NCBI GenBank assembly: GCA_040751775.1
Contig: JBFMGD010000031.1
Location: forward strand, 1 to 30,975
DNA from: JBFMGD01 sp040751775
Lineage (GTDB): Bacteria > Bacillota > Dethiobacteria > DTU022
Length of the DNA: 30,975 nucleotides
Reading direction: 5' to 3'
Shown piece by piece: positions 16,467 to 24,164 of the stretch. Within the stretch, counting starts at the first letter, position 1. Each line of letters opens with the position of its first letter. Under the pieces are notes generated by a model. It was not told where the DNA came from. It saw only the letters and a list, made by a program, of their open reading frames with translations, and did no database searches. A program made the translations under genes and the position numbers.

Positions 16467-16500
16467 GTTGACAACAACCCCGTGCCGTCCCCCTGTCAAC
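16467..16500. repeat. Stop-adjacent hairpin repeat, copy B
   Basis: A 34-base inverted repeat with perfect 7-bp arms GTTGACA and TGTCAAC around a C/G-rich centre. The stop codon of fdhD (TGA, 16498-16496) is formed by the arm itself. The inner part (TTGTTGTC on the minus strand) is shared with the copy at 30575-30602. Confidence 0.75.
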
Positions 16501-17281
16501 TTATCCGCCAGGCGTGAGTGTAGATATTCATGCGCCTGCCCCGGACAAAACCGATCAGGGTAATATTCAGGGATTCGGCCAGCTCGATGCTAAGCGATGT
16601 CGGCGCCGCCCGGGAAAGCAGCACCGGCAGCTGCAGTTTGGCCGCTTTCAGCAGTATTTCCGAACTGAGTCTGCCGCTCGAAACCAGAATTTTATCGTCT
16701 AAGGCGATCTGCCGCATTAGGCACTCGCCCACAATCTTGTCGACGGCATTATGGCGGCCGATATCTTCGCAGAATAAGATCACGCCGTTTTCATCCGCCA
16801 GGGCCGCGCTGTGCACGCCGCCGGTGGCTTTGAACAGCGATGCTTGCTCCTGCAGGGCATGCATCAGCGAAAAAACCTGTTCGCTTTTCAGTTTTACCCG
16901 GCCGGCCACCGGTTTGCTGCGCAGCGAGTCCAGGGTATTGTAAAAAACCGTTCCCTTTCCACAACCGGAGGTAAGCGTGCGCTTACCGTAAATCTGCTGA
17001 GCCAGGTCGGCGCCACCCTTAAAACCAATTTCAACCAGGCCCTCCGCTTCGCGCAGGCGCAGGTATTCCACCTCGTCCATGGAGGTAAGCAGCCCTTCAG
17101 AACGTAAAAATCCGAGCGCCAGGCGGTCCATCTTTTCCGGCGTACACAACAGGGTCACCAGCTCAGTGCCGTTCAGGATTATGGTCAGAGCCGCCTCAAC
17201 CGTAACCCTGTCTTTGAGCACCGCTCGCATACCGTCCCGCTCTACTGTGATCTCTTTTTCCCGGGTCAGTTCCTGTGTCAT
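16496..17281 (-). CDS. fdhD: Formate dehydrogenase accessory sulfurtransferase FdhD
   Basis: Transfers sulfur from a cysteine desulfurase to the molybdenum/tungsten-bis-MGD cofactor, which formate dehydrogenase needs for activity. Motifs are TSGCGKG with C107, HSAAL, CEDIGRHNAVDKIVG and SSGRLSSEILLKAA, over 261 residues. Only one Cys lies in the loop where E. coli FdhD has CxxC. The frame extends upstream to 17341, but AAGGAG lies 6 nt before the ATG at 17281, which also begins the conserved part. No formate dehydrogenase gene is in the window. Its stop codon lies inside a hairpin repeat, so the last residues may have been altered by insertion. Confidence 0.93.
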   Translation of the reverse strand: MTQELTREKEITVERDGMRAVLKDRVTVEAALTIILNGTELVTLLCTPEKMDRLALGFLRSEGLLTSMDEVEYLRLREAEGLVEIGFKGGADLAQQIYGKRTLTSGCGKGTVFYNTLDSLRSKPVAGRVKLKSEQVFSLMHALQEQASLFKATGGVHSAALADENGVILFCEDIGRHNAVDKIVGECLMRQIALDDKILVSSGRLSSEILLKAAKLQLPVLLSRAAPTSLSIELAESLNITLIGFVRGRRMNIYTHAWRIS

Positions 17282-17374
17282 CGCTGTCTCCTTAGAACTA
17301 CATAAATAGCCTCTATTTCTATAATTCCCCTTTGGTCGCATAATTCCTGCAGCAGTGTCTGATAACGCAATTTT

Positions 17375-17400
17375 AGTCCCCCTTTTTCTACAGGGGGACT
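17375..17400. repeat. Inverted repeat between fdhD and the response regulator
   Basis: Perfect 8-bp arms AGTCCCCC and GGGGGACT around a 10-base loop. There is no U-run after the hairpin on either strand (minus is followed by AAAATTG), so it does not fit a classical terminator. It may still end transcripts from the regulator gene, whose stop is at 17462. Nothing else is recognisable in 17282-17461. Confidence 0.5.
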
Positions 17401-17461
17401 GAGGAGGATTTGCAGGGGTTTATTGTGGACAGTAGAGAAATCAAAGTTACCCGGCCTAGCT

Positions 17462-18954
17462 CTAACATTTGCTTTGGCGCTCTTCCGGTTTGGCCTTTTC
17501 CATATAGTAGCGCAGGGCGCGCGGGGTTATCCCCAGTAGACGGGCCGCCTGGACCTGGTTGCCGAATGTAGCCTCCAGGGCCAGTTCAATAATCCGGCCG
17601 GCAACACGGTTATACCAAACCTTGAGGTCATCCTGGAGCCGGCAGAAACCAAATCCCTTTTTGACGGTGAGTTTTTCCATCAACAGAGCTTCAAATTCGT
17701 CAAGCAGTGCGCGGAGCCGCGCCGCCGCGGGATGGGTATCGAACAGGGGAGCGCCGCGCTCACCCGGCGGCAGTTCCGGCGATTGATCGACCACGGGTTT
17801 GATGCGGGCCGGCAGGTCATCCATGGTAATCATGGGGCCCTTGCTGAGCAATACAGCCTGGGCCACAGTGTTGGCCAGCTCCCTGATATTGCCCGGCCAA
17901 CTGTGTTTTTTAATCAGGTCCAGCGCTTCATCTGAGAATTTTTTTGCGGAGGCTTCCTTATCCGCCGTCTCCTTCTCCAGGAAAAAGTCGACGAAGAGGG
18001 GGATATCCTCCGCGCGCTCCCGCAGCGGCGGAATATAAAGAGAGGCTACATCGAGGCGGTAAAAGAGGTCCTCCCGAAATTTCTCTTCTTCCACCCTGGC
18101 CGCCAGGTTTGTGTTGGTGGCGGTAATAATTCTCACGTCGACCTTGCAGAGTTCTTCCCCGCCGACGCGCTGAAATTCCCCCGTTTCAAGAATGCGCAGC
18201 AATTTGATTTGGATCGCCGGGCTGGCTGAATCAATCTCGTCCAGGAAAAGCGTCCCCTTGTGGGCCAGTTCAAAGATACCCTTCTTTTTACTGGTCGCGC
18301 CGGTAAAGGAGCCTTTTTCATGTCCGAACAGCTCGCTTTCGAGCAGCGTTTCGGTAAAGGCGCCGCAATTGAAGCCGAGAAAAGGACGGTCGCTGCGGTG
18401 GCTGACCTTATGGATGTAACGGGCGAACACTTCCTTGCCCGTCCCCGTCTCGCCCTGGATCAGCACGGTAATATTTTTTTGGCGATTTTCTGGGCGGCCG
18501 AGATCAGGCTCAAGAATTTCGGGCTGTGCCCCACAACAAAACCGAGTTCCTTATGGGACAGCGACAATTTTTCCAGCTCCGCACTCACGTTCAGAGCCTT
18601 TTCAAGCAACAGCTCCATTTCCTCAATATTGACAAACGGTTTTTCGACATAGTCAAAAGCGCCGGACTGAATCGCTTCCACCGCCGATTTAACCGTGGAG
18701 TAGCCGGTGATAATAATTACTTCGCAGTCCGGCTGCACTTTTTTAATTTCTTTGAGGATTTCAATGCCGTTCAGATCGGGCAATTTTAAATCGACCAGGG
18801 CGACGTTAAAATGACAACACCGCAGTCTCTCTACCGCATCGTGGCCGCTATTGGCCGTCGCGACATGGTATCCCTTATTCCTTAACAGGTAAGAGAAAAA
18901 ATTGCATACTTCCTGCTCGTCATCCACTATCAAAAAGTGGTGCTGTTCAGCCAT
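17462..18954 (-). pseudogene. NtrC-type sigma-54 response regulator, frameshifted
   Basis: Two overlapping frames make one regulator of about 497 residues. The first (18954 to 18460) holds the receiver domain with phospho-acceptor D55 (LVDLKLPD) and K105 (EKPF), then stops in the linker after AAQKIAKK. The second (to 17462) holds the AAA+ domain with Walker A GETGTGKE, a GAFTGA variant (GSFTGA), Walker B GTLFLDEID, and a Fis-type helix-turn-helix (QVQAARLLGITPRALRYY). The break is at a run of seven A on the coding strand (18480-18474); eight would restore frame. It could be a true mutation, a sequencing or assembly indel, or slippage on the A-run. The start is coupled to the kinase stop (TAATG). 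Confidence 0.88.
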
Positions 18955-20717
18955 TAATCTTCTCTACCCTCCACAGATGGTTCACTTGCCGCTCGCCGGC
19001 CGTTTCGGCGGGCCGGCCCGGTCGCGCCGCTGTTGCCATTTTGTTTCTCCAGGGGCAGGATCAAGCTGAATGTGCTGCCCTTACCCGGAATACTCTCCAC
19101 ATCAATTAAACCGCCGTGTGACTGGGCGATACAGAGGCTGACCGAAAGGCCCAAGCCGGTGCCCCGGCCCACTTTTTTGGTCGTATAAAAAGGATTAAAA
19201 ATATGCGGGATGTTGGCCGGATCGATCCCGCAGCCGTTGTCGGCGATCTCCACGCATAAAAACCGGTCCGGCCGCACCCCGGTTTTTAACACAATCTTGC
19301 CTTTCCCCCCGCCTTCCTCCTCCGGGGCTTTGCTTTCGATCGAATCCTTGGCGTTCAGGATCAGGTTGATCATGATCTGCTCCAGGCCGTGCGCGTTGCC
19401 GAGCAGCGGCGGTAGGGAATCGGCGAGATCCTGCACCAACTCGATCTTGTTCTTTTCAATCTGGTAGGCCAGGAGCCCCAGGGCGCTCTCAACCACTTCG
19501 TTCAGGTTGACCGGTTCAAACGAGAATTCCTCCTGGCGGGAGAAGGTCAGCAGGTTTTGAATAATCCGCTGGCAGCGCATGCCGCTTGTTTTGATATCCT
19601 TGATCAGCTGAAAATGGGGATCCGTAGCGGGCGTCTCCCGGAGCAGAAGCTGCGAATTGCCCACGATCGCCGTCAGCGGGCTGTTCAACTCGTGCGCCAC
19701 CCCGGCGGACATCTCACCGAGAGAGACAAACTTGATCGAATCGACAAAGCGGGTCACGTCCTTGGCATAATATGTAATTCCGTACGGTTCCTTCTTTTCG
19801 GTGTAAGCGGGATAAGCAAAGATATCCAGCACGCGGTTGTAGCGGGTGCGCGACTGCAGGTACGCCGTTTTTTGAGTGCGCGCGACCTGGTCCGCCAGGC
19901 AGGGGTTGCACTTCGACTGGCGGCCGTAAAAAAGGTGATAGCATTTTTGGCCCAGAATGCCTTTTTCCGGCAGGGTCAAAAAGTCCATCGCCGCCTTGTT
20001 GACCCGTTGGACTTCACAGTTGCGGTTGATAAAAACCAGCAGGTCGGTCACAGCGGAAAAAGTAATTTCCCACTCCTGCTTGCGCTGCCAGACCTCGTTA
20101 TAGAGGCGGGCATTTTCCAGGCAGACCGCCAGCTGGTCGGCGACCTGCTCCAGGAAGGGGAGATCGCTTTCTGCAAAGCCGCTGCAGCAAGCCACCTCGA
20201 GCACGCCGATAACCTTCTCCTTAACCAGGAGCGGGATCAGGATCAGCGCTGTCGGCTCCAGTTCCCGGTGATCCATCGGTTCGGGCGGACAATTTCCAGC
20301 GGCATTAAACCGTATTGTTTTTTTCTTCTTGAGGACCTGCCACAAGGCCTCATTTCCACTTTTTTCAACCGGACCCGGCTCTAATTTAATATCTTCCTCT
20401 ATCCCGTTCATGATCTGCCCTGCCTGGTCATGCGTCACAAAAACGGCCCGGTTGACCATGTGGCCTTTTTTCACGACGTAAAGGCTGAGCGTATCGAAAT
20501 AGACCAGCGCCTGCAGCTTCGGGATCACATTCTCGATGATCTCTTTGAAGGACATCTCAATACCGATACCCTTGGCCAGCTGGTTGATGATCTCCAGCTG
20601 GATATTGCGTTTTGTCGTTTCGTAAATCTTTTTCTTGAGCTCGACGTAATAAGATTTCTTGGAGCTGTGAATGCCGGTAAGCTTCTCAATTAAGATTTTC
20701 TTGTTTTTCATAACCAT
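18954..20717 (-). CDS. Sensor histidine kinase (GAF-PAS-HisKA-HATPase)
   Basis: A cytoplasmic sensor kinase of 587 residues with no membrane segment. GAF-like domain at about 45-205, PAS at about 210-320, HisKA with phospho-acceptor H342 (AGVAHELNSPL), HATPase_c at about 440-556 with N box NLILNAKDSI, G1 DNGCGI and G2 GRGTGLGLS. The PAS domain contains C259, C270 and C273 (KCYHLF ... CNPC), a pattern suggesting a metal or redox site. The frame extends to 20822, but that part overlaps the alcohol dehydrogenase end; ATG 20717 has AAGGG 11 nt upstream. It is the likely partner of the adjacent sigma-54 regulator. The C-terminal tail of about 30 residues is Arg/Gly-rich and unconserved-looking. 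Confidence 0.9.
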   Translation of the reverse strand: MVMKNKKILIEKLTGIHSSKKSYYVELKKKIYETTKRNIQLEIINQLAKGIGIEMSFKEIIENVIPKLQALVYFDTLSLYVVKKGHMVNRAVFVTHDQAGQIMNGIEEDIKLEPGPVEKSGNEALWQVLKKKKTIRFNAAGNCPPEPMDHRELEPTALILIPLLVKEKVIGVLEVACCSGFAESDLPFLEQVADQLAVCLENARLYNEVWQRKQEWEITFSAVTDLLVFINRNCEVQRVNKAAMDFLTLPEKGILGQKCYHLFYGRQSKCNPCLADQVARTQKTAYLQSRTRYNRVLDIFAYPAYTEKKEPYGITYYAKDVTRFVDSIKFVSLGEMSAGVAHELNSPLTAIVGNSQLLLRETPATDPHFQLIKDIKTSGMRCQRIIQNLLTFSRQEEFSFEPVNLNEVVESALGLLAYQIEKNKIELVQDLADSLPPLLGNAHGLEQIMINLILNAKDSIESKAPEEEGGGKGKIVLKTGVRPDRFLCVEIADNGCGIDPANIPHIFNPFYTTKKVGRGTGLGLSVSLCIAQSHGGLIDVESIPGKGSTFSLILPLEKQNGNSGATGPARRNGRRAASEPSVEGRED

Positions 20718-20736
20718 GGCTAATTTATCCCTTATT

Positions 20737-21885
20737 TCATAATGCGGCGCGGAAGATGCTGCTGATGTCTTCCACATCCGCATCCCTGGGGTTGGTGATA
20801 AAACAGGCATCCTTAATCGCATTCTTGCTCAGTTCGGGAATTACTTCCTCCGGCAAGCCCAGTTCCGCCAGCCCGGCGTGGATGCCGACATCGCCGGCCA
20901 GCTCCCGGACCATGTCAATTGCCTTTTCCGCAGCCTTCCGCGGAGTCATGCTCTCGACACGCGCGCCCATCACCGCGGCGATGGACACATATTTATCGAT
21001 AGATGAAATCAGGTTGAAACGCATGACATGGGGCAGCAGCACAGCACTGATTTCACCGATCGGCAGATCCAGCAGCCCGCCGACCTGGTGCGTCATCGCG
21101 TGGGCCAGGCCCAGGACCGCGTTCGAAAATGCAATCCCCGCGTGCAGGCTGGCCTTGGCCATGGCTTCTTTAGCCGTTTCGTTAACCTGGCTGGCCACGG
21201 ATGCCCTGAGGTTGCCGGCGATTAGCTTAATGGCATGCAGGGCATGAATATCCGTGATGTCGGTTGAAGCGAGGGAAAGATACGCTTCAATGGCGTGGCT
21301 GAGCGCTTCCATACCGGTATGGGCGGTCACCCTGCTGTTGATCGTGGAGAGAATCAGCGGATCCGAGATCGCGATATCCGGCACCAGCGACTTGGAGATA
21401 ATGGTCATCTTAATCTTGCGCCGGCTGTCGGCAATAATGGAAAACTGGGAAACCTCCGATCCGGAGCCCGCCGTGGAAGGGATCACAATCAAGGGCGGCA
21501 GGGGATATTCGATCAAATCAATTCCTTCGTAGTCTTGAATCTTGCCCTTGTTCGTGGAGAGGGTGGACACCGCTTTGGCCGCGTCGACGGCACTGCCCCC
21601 ACCGATCGCGAGGACGGCATCACAACCGGTTTCAGCATAGAGCAAAGCACCTGCTTCCACTTCAAAATCCCGCGGATTGGCTGAAAATCCGGACCAGATC
21701 TGGTAGTCAAGACCCGCATCAGTGAGAAACGGCAGCGATTTTTCAACCCAGCCGTATTATGAAATACCCTGGTCGGCAACCAGGAAGACGCGTGAGGAGC
21801 CGAGCCGGCTGCAGCATTCCCCAACCTGGTTCAAAGAGCCCTTGCCGAAAATAATTTCCGGGGTCACAAATTTACTGATGTACAT
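20737..21885 (-). pseudogene. Iron-containing alcohol dehydrogenase with in-frame TAA
   Basis: One uninterrupted reading frame except for a TAA at 21759-21757 (codon 43). The start ATG at 21885 has AGGA 9 nt upstream. Upstream of the stop: FVTPEIIFGKGSLNQVG and VFLVADQGIS. Downstream: GWVEKSLPFL, the NAD motif GGGSAVDAAKA, IPSTAGSGSEVS, and metal ligands in DIAISDP, TGMEALSHAIEAY and GLAHAMTHQVGG. The family reduces aldehydes or oxidises alcohols with NAD(P)H. The codon is probably a mutated sense codon such as GAA. The rest shows no decay, so a recent mutation or a base-calling error is likely. A downstream restart would lose the start of the NAD domain. It is the first gene before the kinase and regulator. 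Confidence 0.85.
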
Positions 21886-21936
21886 TTTGTTTCATCCTTT
21901 AAAAGACTAGTAAAAGGAGCCCGGATATGCTCCAAT

Positions 21937-21954
21937 TTGTTATTTCTGTAACAA
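21937..21954. promoter_or_regulatory. Dyad symmetry upstream of the alcohol dehydrogenase
   Basis: Inverted repeat TTGTTA-N6-TAACAA about 50 bases upstream of the dehydrogenase start. Part of it (TTATTTCTGTAA) recurs inverted about 30 bases further on (ATTAACAGAAATAA, 21981-21994). It could be an activator or repressor site. No clear -24/-12 sigma-54 promoter was found nearby. Confidence 0.35.
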
Positions 21955-21990
21955 GCGGTAATCCTTGTGATTTATAAAAAATTAACAGAA

Positions 21991-22017
21991 ATAAAACCCC
22001 GGTTTTAACAGCCGAGG
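21991..22017 (-). terminator. Possible terminator, minus strand
   Basis: On the minus strand CCTCGG, a 9-nt A/T-rich loop, CCGGGG (one G-U pair) and TTTTAT. It could end read-through transcripts from the methyltransferase gene before they reach the alcohol dehydrogenase. The stem is short. Confidence 0.35.
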
Positions 22018-22024
22018 CGGTTTT

Positions 22025-22072
22025 CACCGGTTCTTTCATTCTGACTCCTGAATTCTGACTCCTAAGCAATTA
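22025..22072. repeat. Interspersed intergenic repeat, CTGACTCCTGA family, copy 3
   Basis: The + strand reads CACCGGTTCTTTCATT, CTGACTCCTGAATTCTGACT, CCTAAGCAAT. This copy shows the internal duplication of TTCTGACTCCTGA most clearly. It lies just upstream of the promoter of the 31-residue peptide gene. Confidence 0.7.
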
Positions 22073-22084
22073 TATAAATTTTTA

Positions 22085-22113
22085 TATACAAAGCTTTCTC
22101 CTGTCTGTATAAT
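22085..22113 (+). promoter_or_regulatory. Probable promoter of the 31-residue peptide gene
   Basis: TATACA (22085-22090), 17 nt, TATAAT (22108-22113). The -10 matches consensus exactly. The start site would be near 22120, leaving a leader of about 25 bases with a strong ribosome site. Confidence 0.55.
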
Positions 22114-22144
22114 TATCTCACCAGCACACAGGAGGTGAATAATC

Positions 22145-22240
22145 ATGCCCAAAGCAAAGGCCGGCGCTAAAGGAAAATCGGATAAAAAAGCCGCTCCCGT
22201 AAAAAAAACAGACGGCAAAGGGAAAGGTAAAGGAAAGTAG
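22145..22240 (+). CDS. 31-residue lysine/glycine-rich small protein
   Basis: An ATG follows a near-perfect ribosome site, AGGAGGTGA, at 6 nt. The product is 31 residues, almost entirely Lys, Gly and Ala, beginning MPKAKAGAKGKSDKK and ending KGKGKGK. It has no hydrophobic core and would be strongly basic and disordered, as expected for a nucleic-acid or acidic-surface binding peptide, though this is inference. A consensus -10 lies upstream and a strong intrinsic terminator ends 70 bases downstream, so it forms its own transcription unit. I recognise no family. Low-complexity sequence makes chance possible, but promoter, ribosome site and terminator together argue for a real gene. Confidence 0.65.
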   Translation: MPKAKAGAKGKSDKKAAPVKKTDGKGKGKGK

Positions 22241-22281
22241 GTTTGTCGGTTCAGTTTTCAGCATAGCGTGATCACACTTAG

Positions 22282-22310
22282 GATGGAGATTCTCATATCT
22301 CCATCTTTTT
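22282..22310 (+). terminator. Intrinsic terminator of the small-peptide gene
   Basis: Perfect 9-bp stem GATGGAGAT / ATCTCCATC with loop TCTCAT, followed by five T. It ends at the stop codon of the convergent methyltransferase gene (22311-22309). On the minus strand no U-run follows. Confidence 0.9.
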
Positions 22311-23346
22311 ACAGATGATAGCCGCACCGGTAAATGTTAGCCGCCACTTCCGTAACCGAATTAACAAGAACCAGCTTTAAAGCGGTCTCCTGAAGCGTCT
22401 TCACAGGGAAACCGTAATGATCGTTCATGTATTTTAAAGGTGCCTTCCCGGGTTGGTAGTTCTGCACAAAAGAACGGTGGTCTTGCAAGCGCCGTATGTT
22501 CAGGCGGTTAAACTCATCCGCGGGTTGGTTAAATTTAGCCCGGATCAACCCTTCAAACAAAGGATCAATCTCGTAGCCGATACTGTTACGGCCGCCGGCC
22601 GCCGCCGCCAGGGCGGTGGTGCCGGTACCCAGGAAAGGGTCTAAAACAAGATCCCCGTATACGGAAAACATGTTAATCAAGCGAAATGGCAAGACCACCG
22701 GGAAAGCGGCGCTTCTGCTCCTGGTTTCTCCGTTTCCGGTCAATTGTTTAATTCCTTTAAAATCCCAAACATCCGTATACCAGCTGTTCCTTTCCTCCCA
22801 AAAGAGGGCGCTTTGTCTTCTGATTGACTTCTCTTCAGCGGTAGAAAACAGCCGCTTCGTGCCTTTTCTAAAAATCAAAATATATTCATGTTCCAGGGTT
22901 ACATAGGCGCCGGCAGGCAGCATACCTGAGCCCATAAACTTGTTCGGAGCATTGGTCTGCTTGCGCCAAAGTATGGCCGGTAAAACGTCAAAACCGAGTG
23001 CAAACATTTTGTTTTGCACCCTGGCATGATTGGCGAAAAGTTGAAACCGCCCGTTCACTGTACGGGTAGCGTCACCGATATTCAGGCAGGCGAATGCGCC
23101 TGCACGCATTACCCTGTACAGTTCCCGCCAGACCGGGTCAAGAGTTTCATGCATCAATTCGAATGAACCGCAGCCGTCTCCTCTCTTCAACAGGGCAGCG
23201 ACTTCCGGATTTAAGTCGGCAAAGAGCGAGTCCCACATTTCAATCATGGGATACGGGGGCGATGTAACCACCAGGTTAACGCTTCCCGTTTCAATTTCAT
23301 TAAGTTGCGCGGCGTTTTTGAATATTATCTTGTGCTCTGTCTGCAT
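22309..23346 (-). CDS. Site-specific DNA methyltransferase, beta class, no restriction partner
   Basis: A 345-residue S-adenosylmethionine-dependent DNA methyltransferase. Catalytic motif IV TSPPYPMIEMWD comes first (near residue 30), and the AdoMet motif DPFLGTGTTALAAA lies near residue 230, so the order is that of the beta class. SPPY is usual for N4-cytosine enzymes, but N6-adenine members also occur. A central target-recognition region separates the motifs. ATG 23346 has GGGAGG 6 nt upstream; the upstream GTG at 23364 does not. No endonuclease gene lies on either side, so it looks like an orphan methyltransferase. It is convergent with the small-peptide gene. Confidence 0.9.
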   Translation of the reverse strand: MQTEHKIIFKNAAQLNEIETGSVNLVVTSPPYPMIEMWDSLFADLNPEVAALLKRGDGCGSFELMHETLDPVWRELYRVMRAGAFACLNIGDATRTVNGRFQLFANHARVQNKMFALGFDVLPAILWRKQTNAPNKFMGSGMLPAGAYVTLEHEYILIFRKGTKRLFSTAEEKSIRRQSALFWEERNSWYTDVWDFKGIKQLTGNGETRSRSAAFPVVLPFRLINMFSVYGDLVLDPFLGTGTTALAAAAGGRNSIGYEIDPLFEGLIRAKFNQPADEFNRLNIRRLQDHRSFVQNYQPGKAPLKYMNDHYGFPVKTLQETALKLVLVNSVTEVAANIYRCGYHL

Positions 23347-23397
23347 AGGCCGCCTCCCGATCACCCGGCGGGCGGGTTAAATAGTATTGCTTCAGTG

Positions 23398-23420
23398 TTC
23401 CTAATGAATTCCCTAATGAA
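23398..23420. repeat. Tandem 11-12 bp repeat upstream of the methyltransferase
   Basis: TTCCTAATGAA followed directly by TTCCCTAATGAA, about 55-75 bases upstream of the methyltransferase ATG. The placement near a promoter suggests an operator, though no regulator is evident. Confidence 0.4.
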
Positions 23421-23511
23421 CCGAACTAAACCTGCCGGCTGAGCAAAAAACAAATATTTTTCACATACTGCTAAACCCGTCTCTGATGCGCTGGCAATCA
23501 CAAGTTTCTGC

Positions 23512-23540
23512 TTGAAACTGGAACTGGAAGACTGTATAAT
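23512..23540 (+). promoter_or_regulatory. Promoter of the IscU-like gene
   Basis: TTGAAA (23512-23517), 17 nt, TATAAT (23535-23540). Both hexamers are close to the sigma-A consensus, and the start codon lies about 45 bases after the expected start site. Confidence 0.7.
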
Positions 23541-23591
23541 TGATAATAACTTTTAATCTATAGGATAAGTAGGAATTAGGGGGTAATGGTG

Positions 23592-24104
23592 ATGACTTTT
23601 TACAGCGACAAGGTAATGGAGCACTTTAAAGATCCCCGTAACGTGGGAGAAATACCCGACCCCGATGGAGTCGGCGAAGTGGGCAACCCCGTTTGTGGTG
23701 ACATGATGAAATTCACGATTAAAGTTAAAGAGAACCGCCTCGCTGACGTGAAATTCCTGACTTTCGGATGCGGCGCGGCCATCGCCGTATCGAGCATGGT
23801 CTCGGAAATGGCAAAAGGCAAAACTCTCGATGAAGCCCTTAAGATCACCAACAAAGATGTGGCCAGAGAGTTGGAAGGACTGCCTCGCAATAAAATGCAC
23901 TGCTCAAACCTGGGAGCAGAGGCGCTGCATCTGGCTATCGAAGATTACCGCTCGAAGCAGCATCAGTCCGGGACCAAAGATCTGCCGGCAGCCAATGAGA
24001 GCCTAGAAAAAAACAGTAGTTGCGCATGCCCGCTATGCGACGCCTCTGCATGCGCTATCACGGCGAAACCGGATCCGCTCTGTGCCTCCAAAAGGAGAAA
24101 CTGA
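23592..24104 (+). CDS. IscU/NifU-type Fe-S scaffold with cysteine-rich tail
   Basis: Residues 1-125 form an IscU-fold scaffold on which Fe-S clusters are assembled. The three ligand cysteines are C35 (GNPVCGD), C60 (FGCGAAIA) and C104 (MHCSNLGAEAL), and the N-terminus is canonical (FYSDKVMEHFKDPRNVG). The tail (about 140-170) adds C144, C146, C149, C154 and C164 and matches neither the NifU 2Fe-2S domain nor the Nfu domain. Of the ATGs, 23592 has AGGGGG at 8 nt and fits family N-termini; 23586 is too close to it. No cysteine desulfurase gene is adjacent. It has its own promoter. Confidence 0.9.
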   Translation: MTFYSDKVMEHFKDPRNVGEIPDPDGVGEVGNPVCGDMMKFTIKVKENRLADVKFLTFGCGAAIAVSSMVSEMAKGKTLDEALKITNKDVARELEGLPRNKMHCSNLGAEALHLAIEDYRSKQHQSGTKDLPAANESLEKNSSCACPLCDASACAITAKPDPLCASKRRN

Positions 24105-24164
24105 TGAATGCAAGCGCAATACCGATTAAGTGAGTCTCATGCCATAGAACGAAAGAGCGATCTG

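Noticed and set aside
17375..17400. Intrinsic terminator for the response regulator gene
   Set aside because: The stem is good, but no U-run follows on the minus strand; kept only as an inverted repeat.
21757..21759. Recoded stop codon (selenocysteine or pyrrolysine) in the alcohol dehydrogenase
   Set aside because: The codon is TAA, which neither system uses, and no recoding hairpin was evident.
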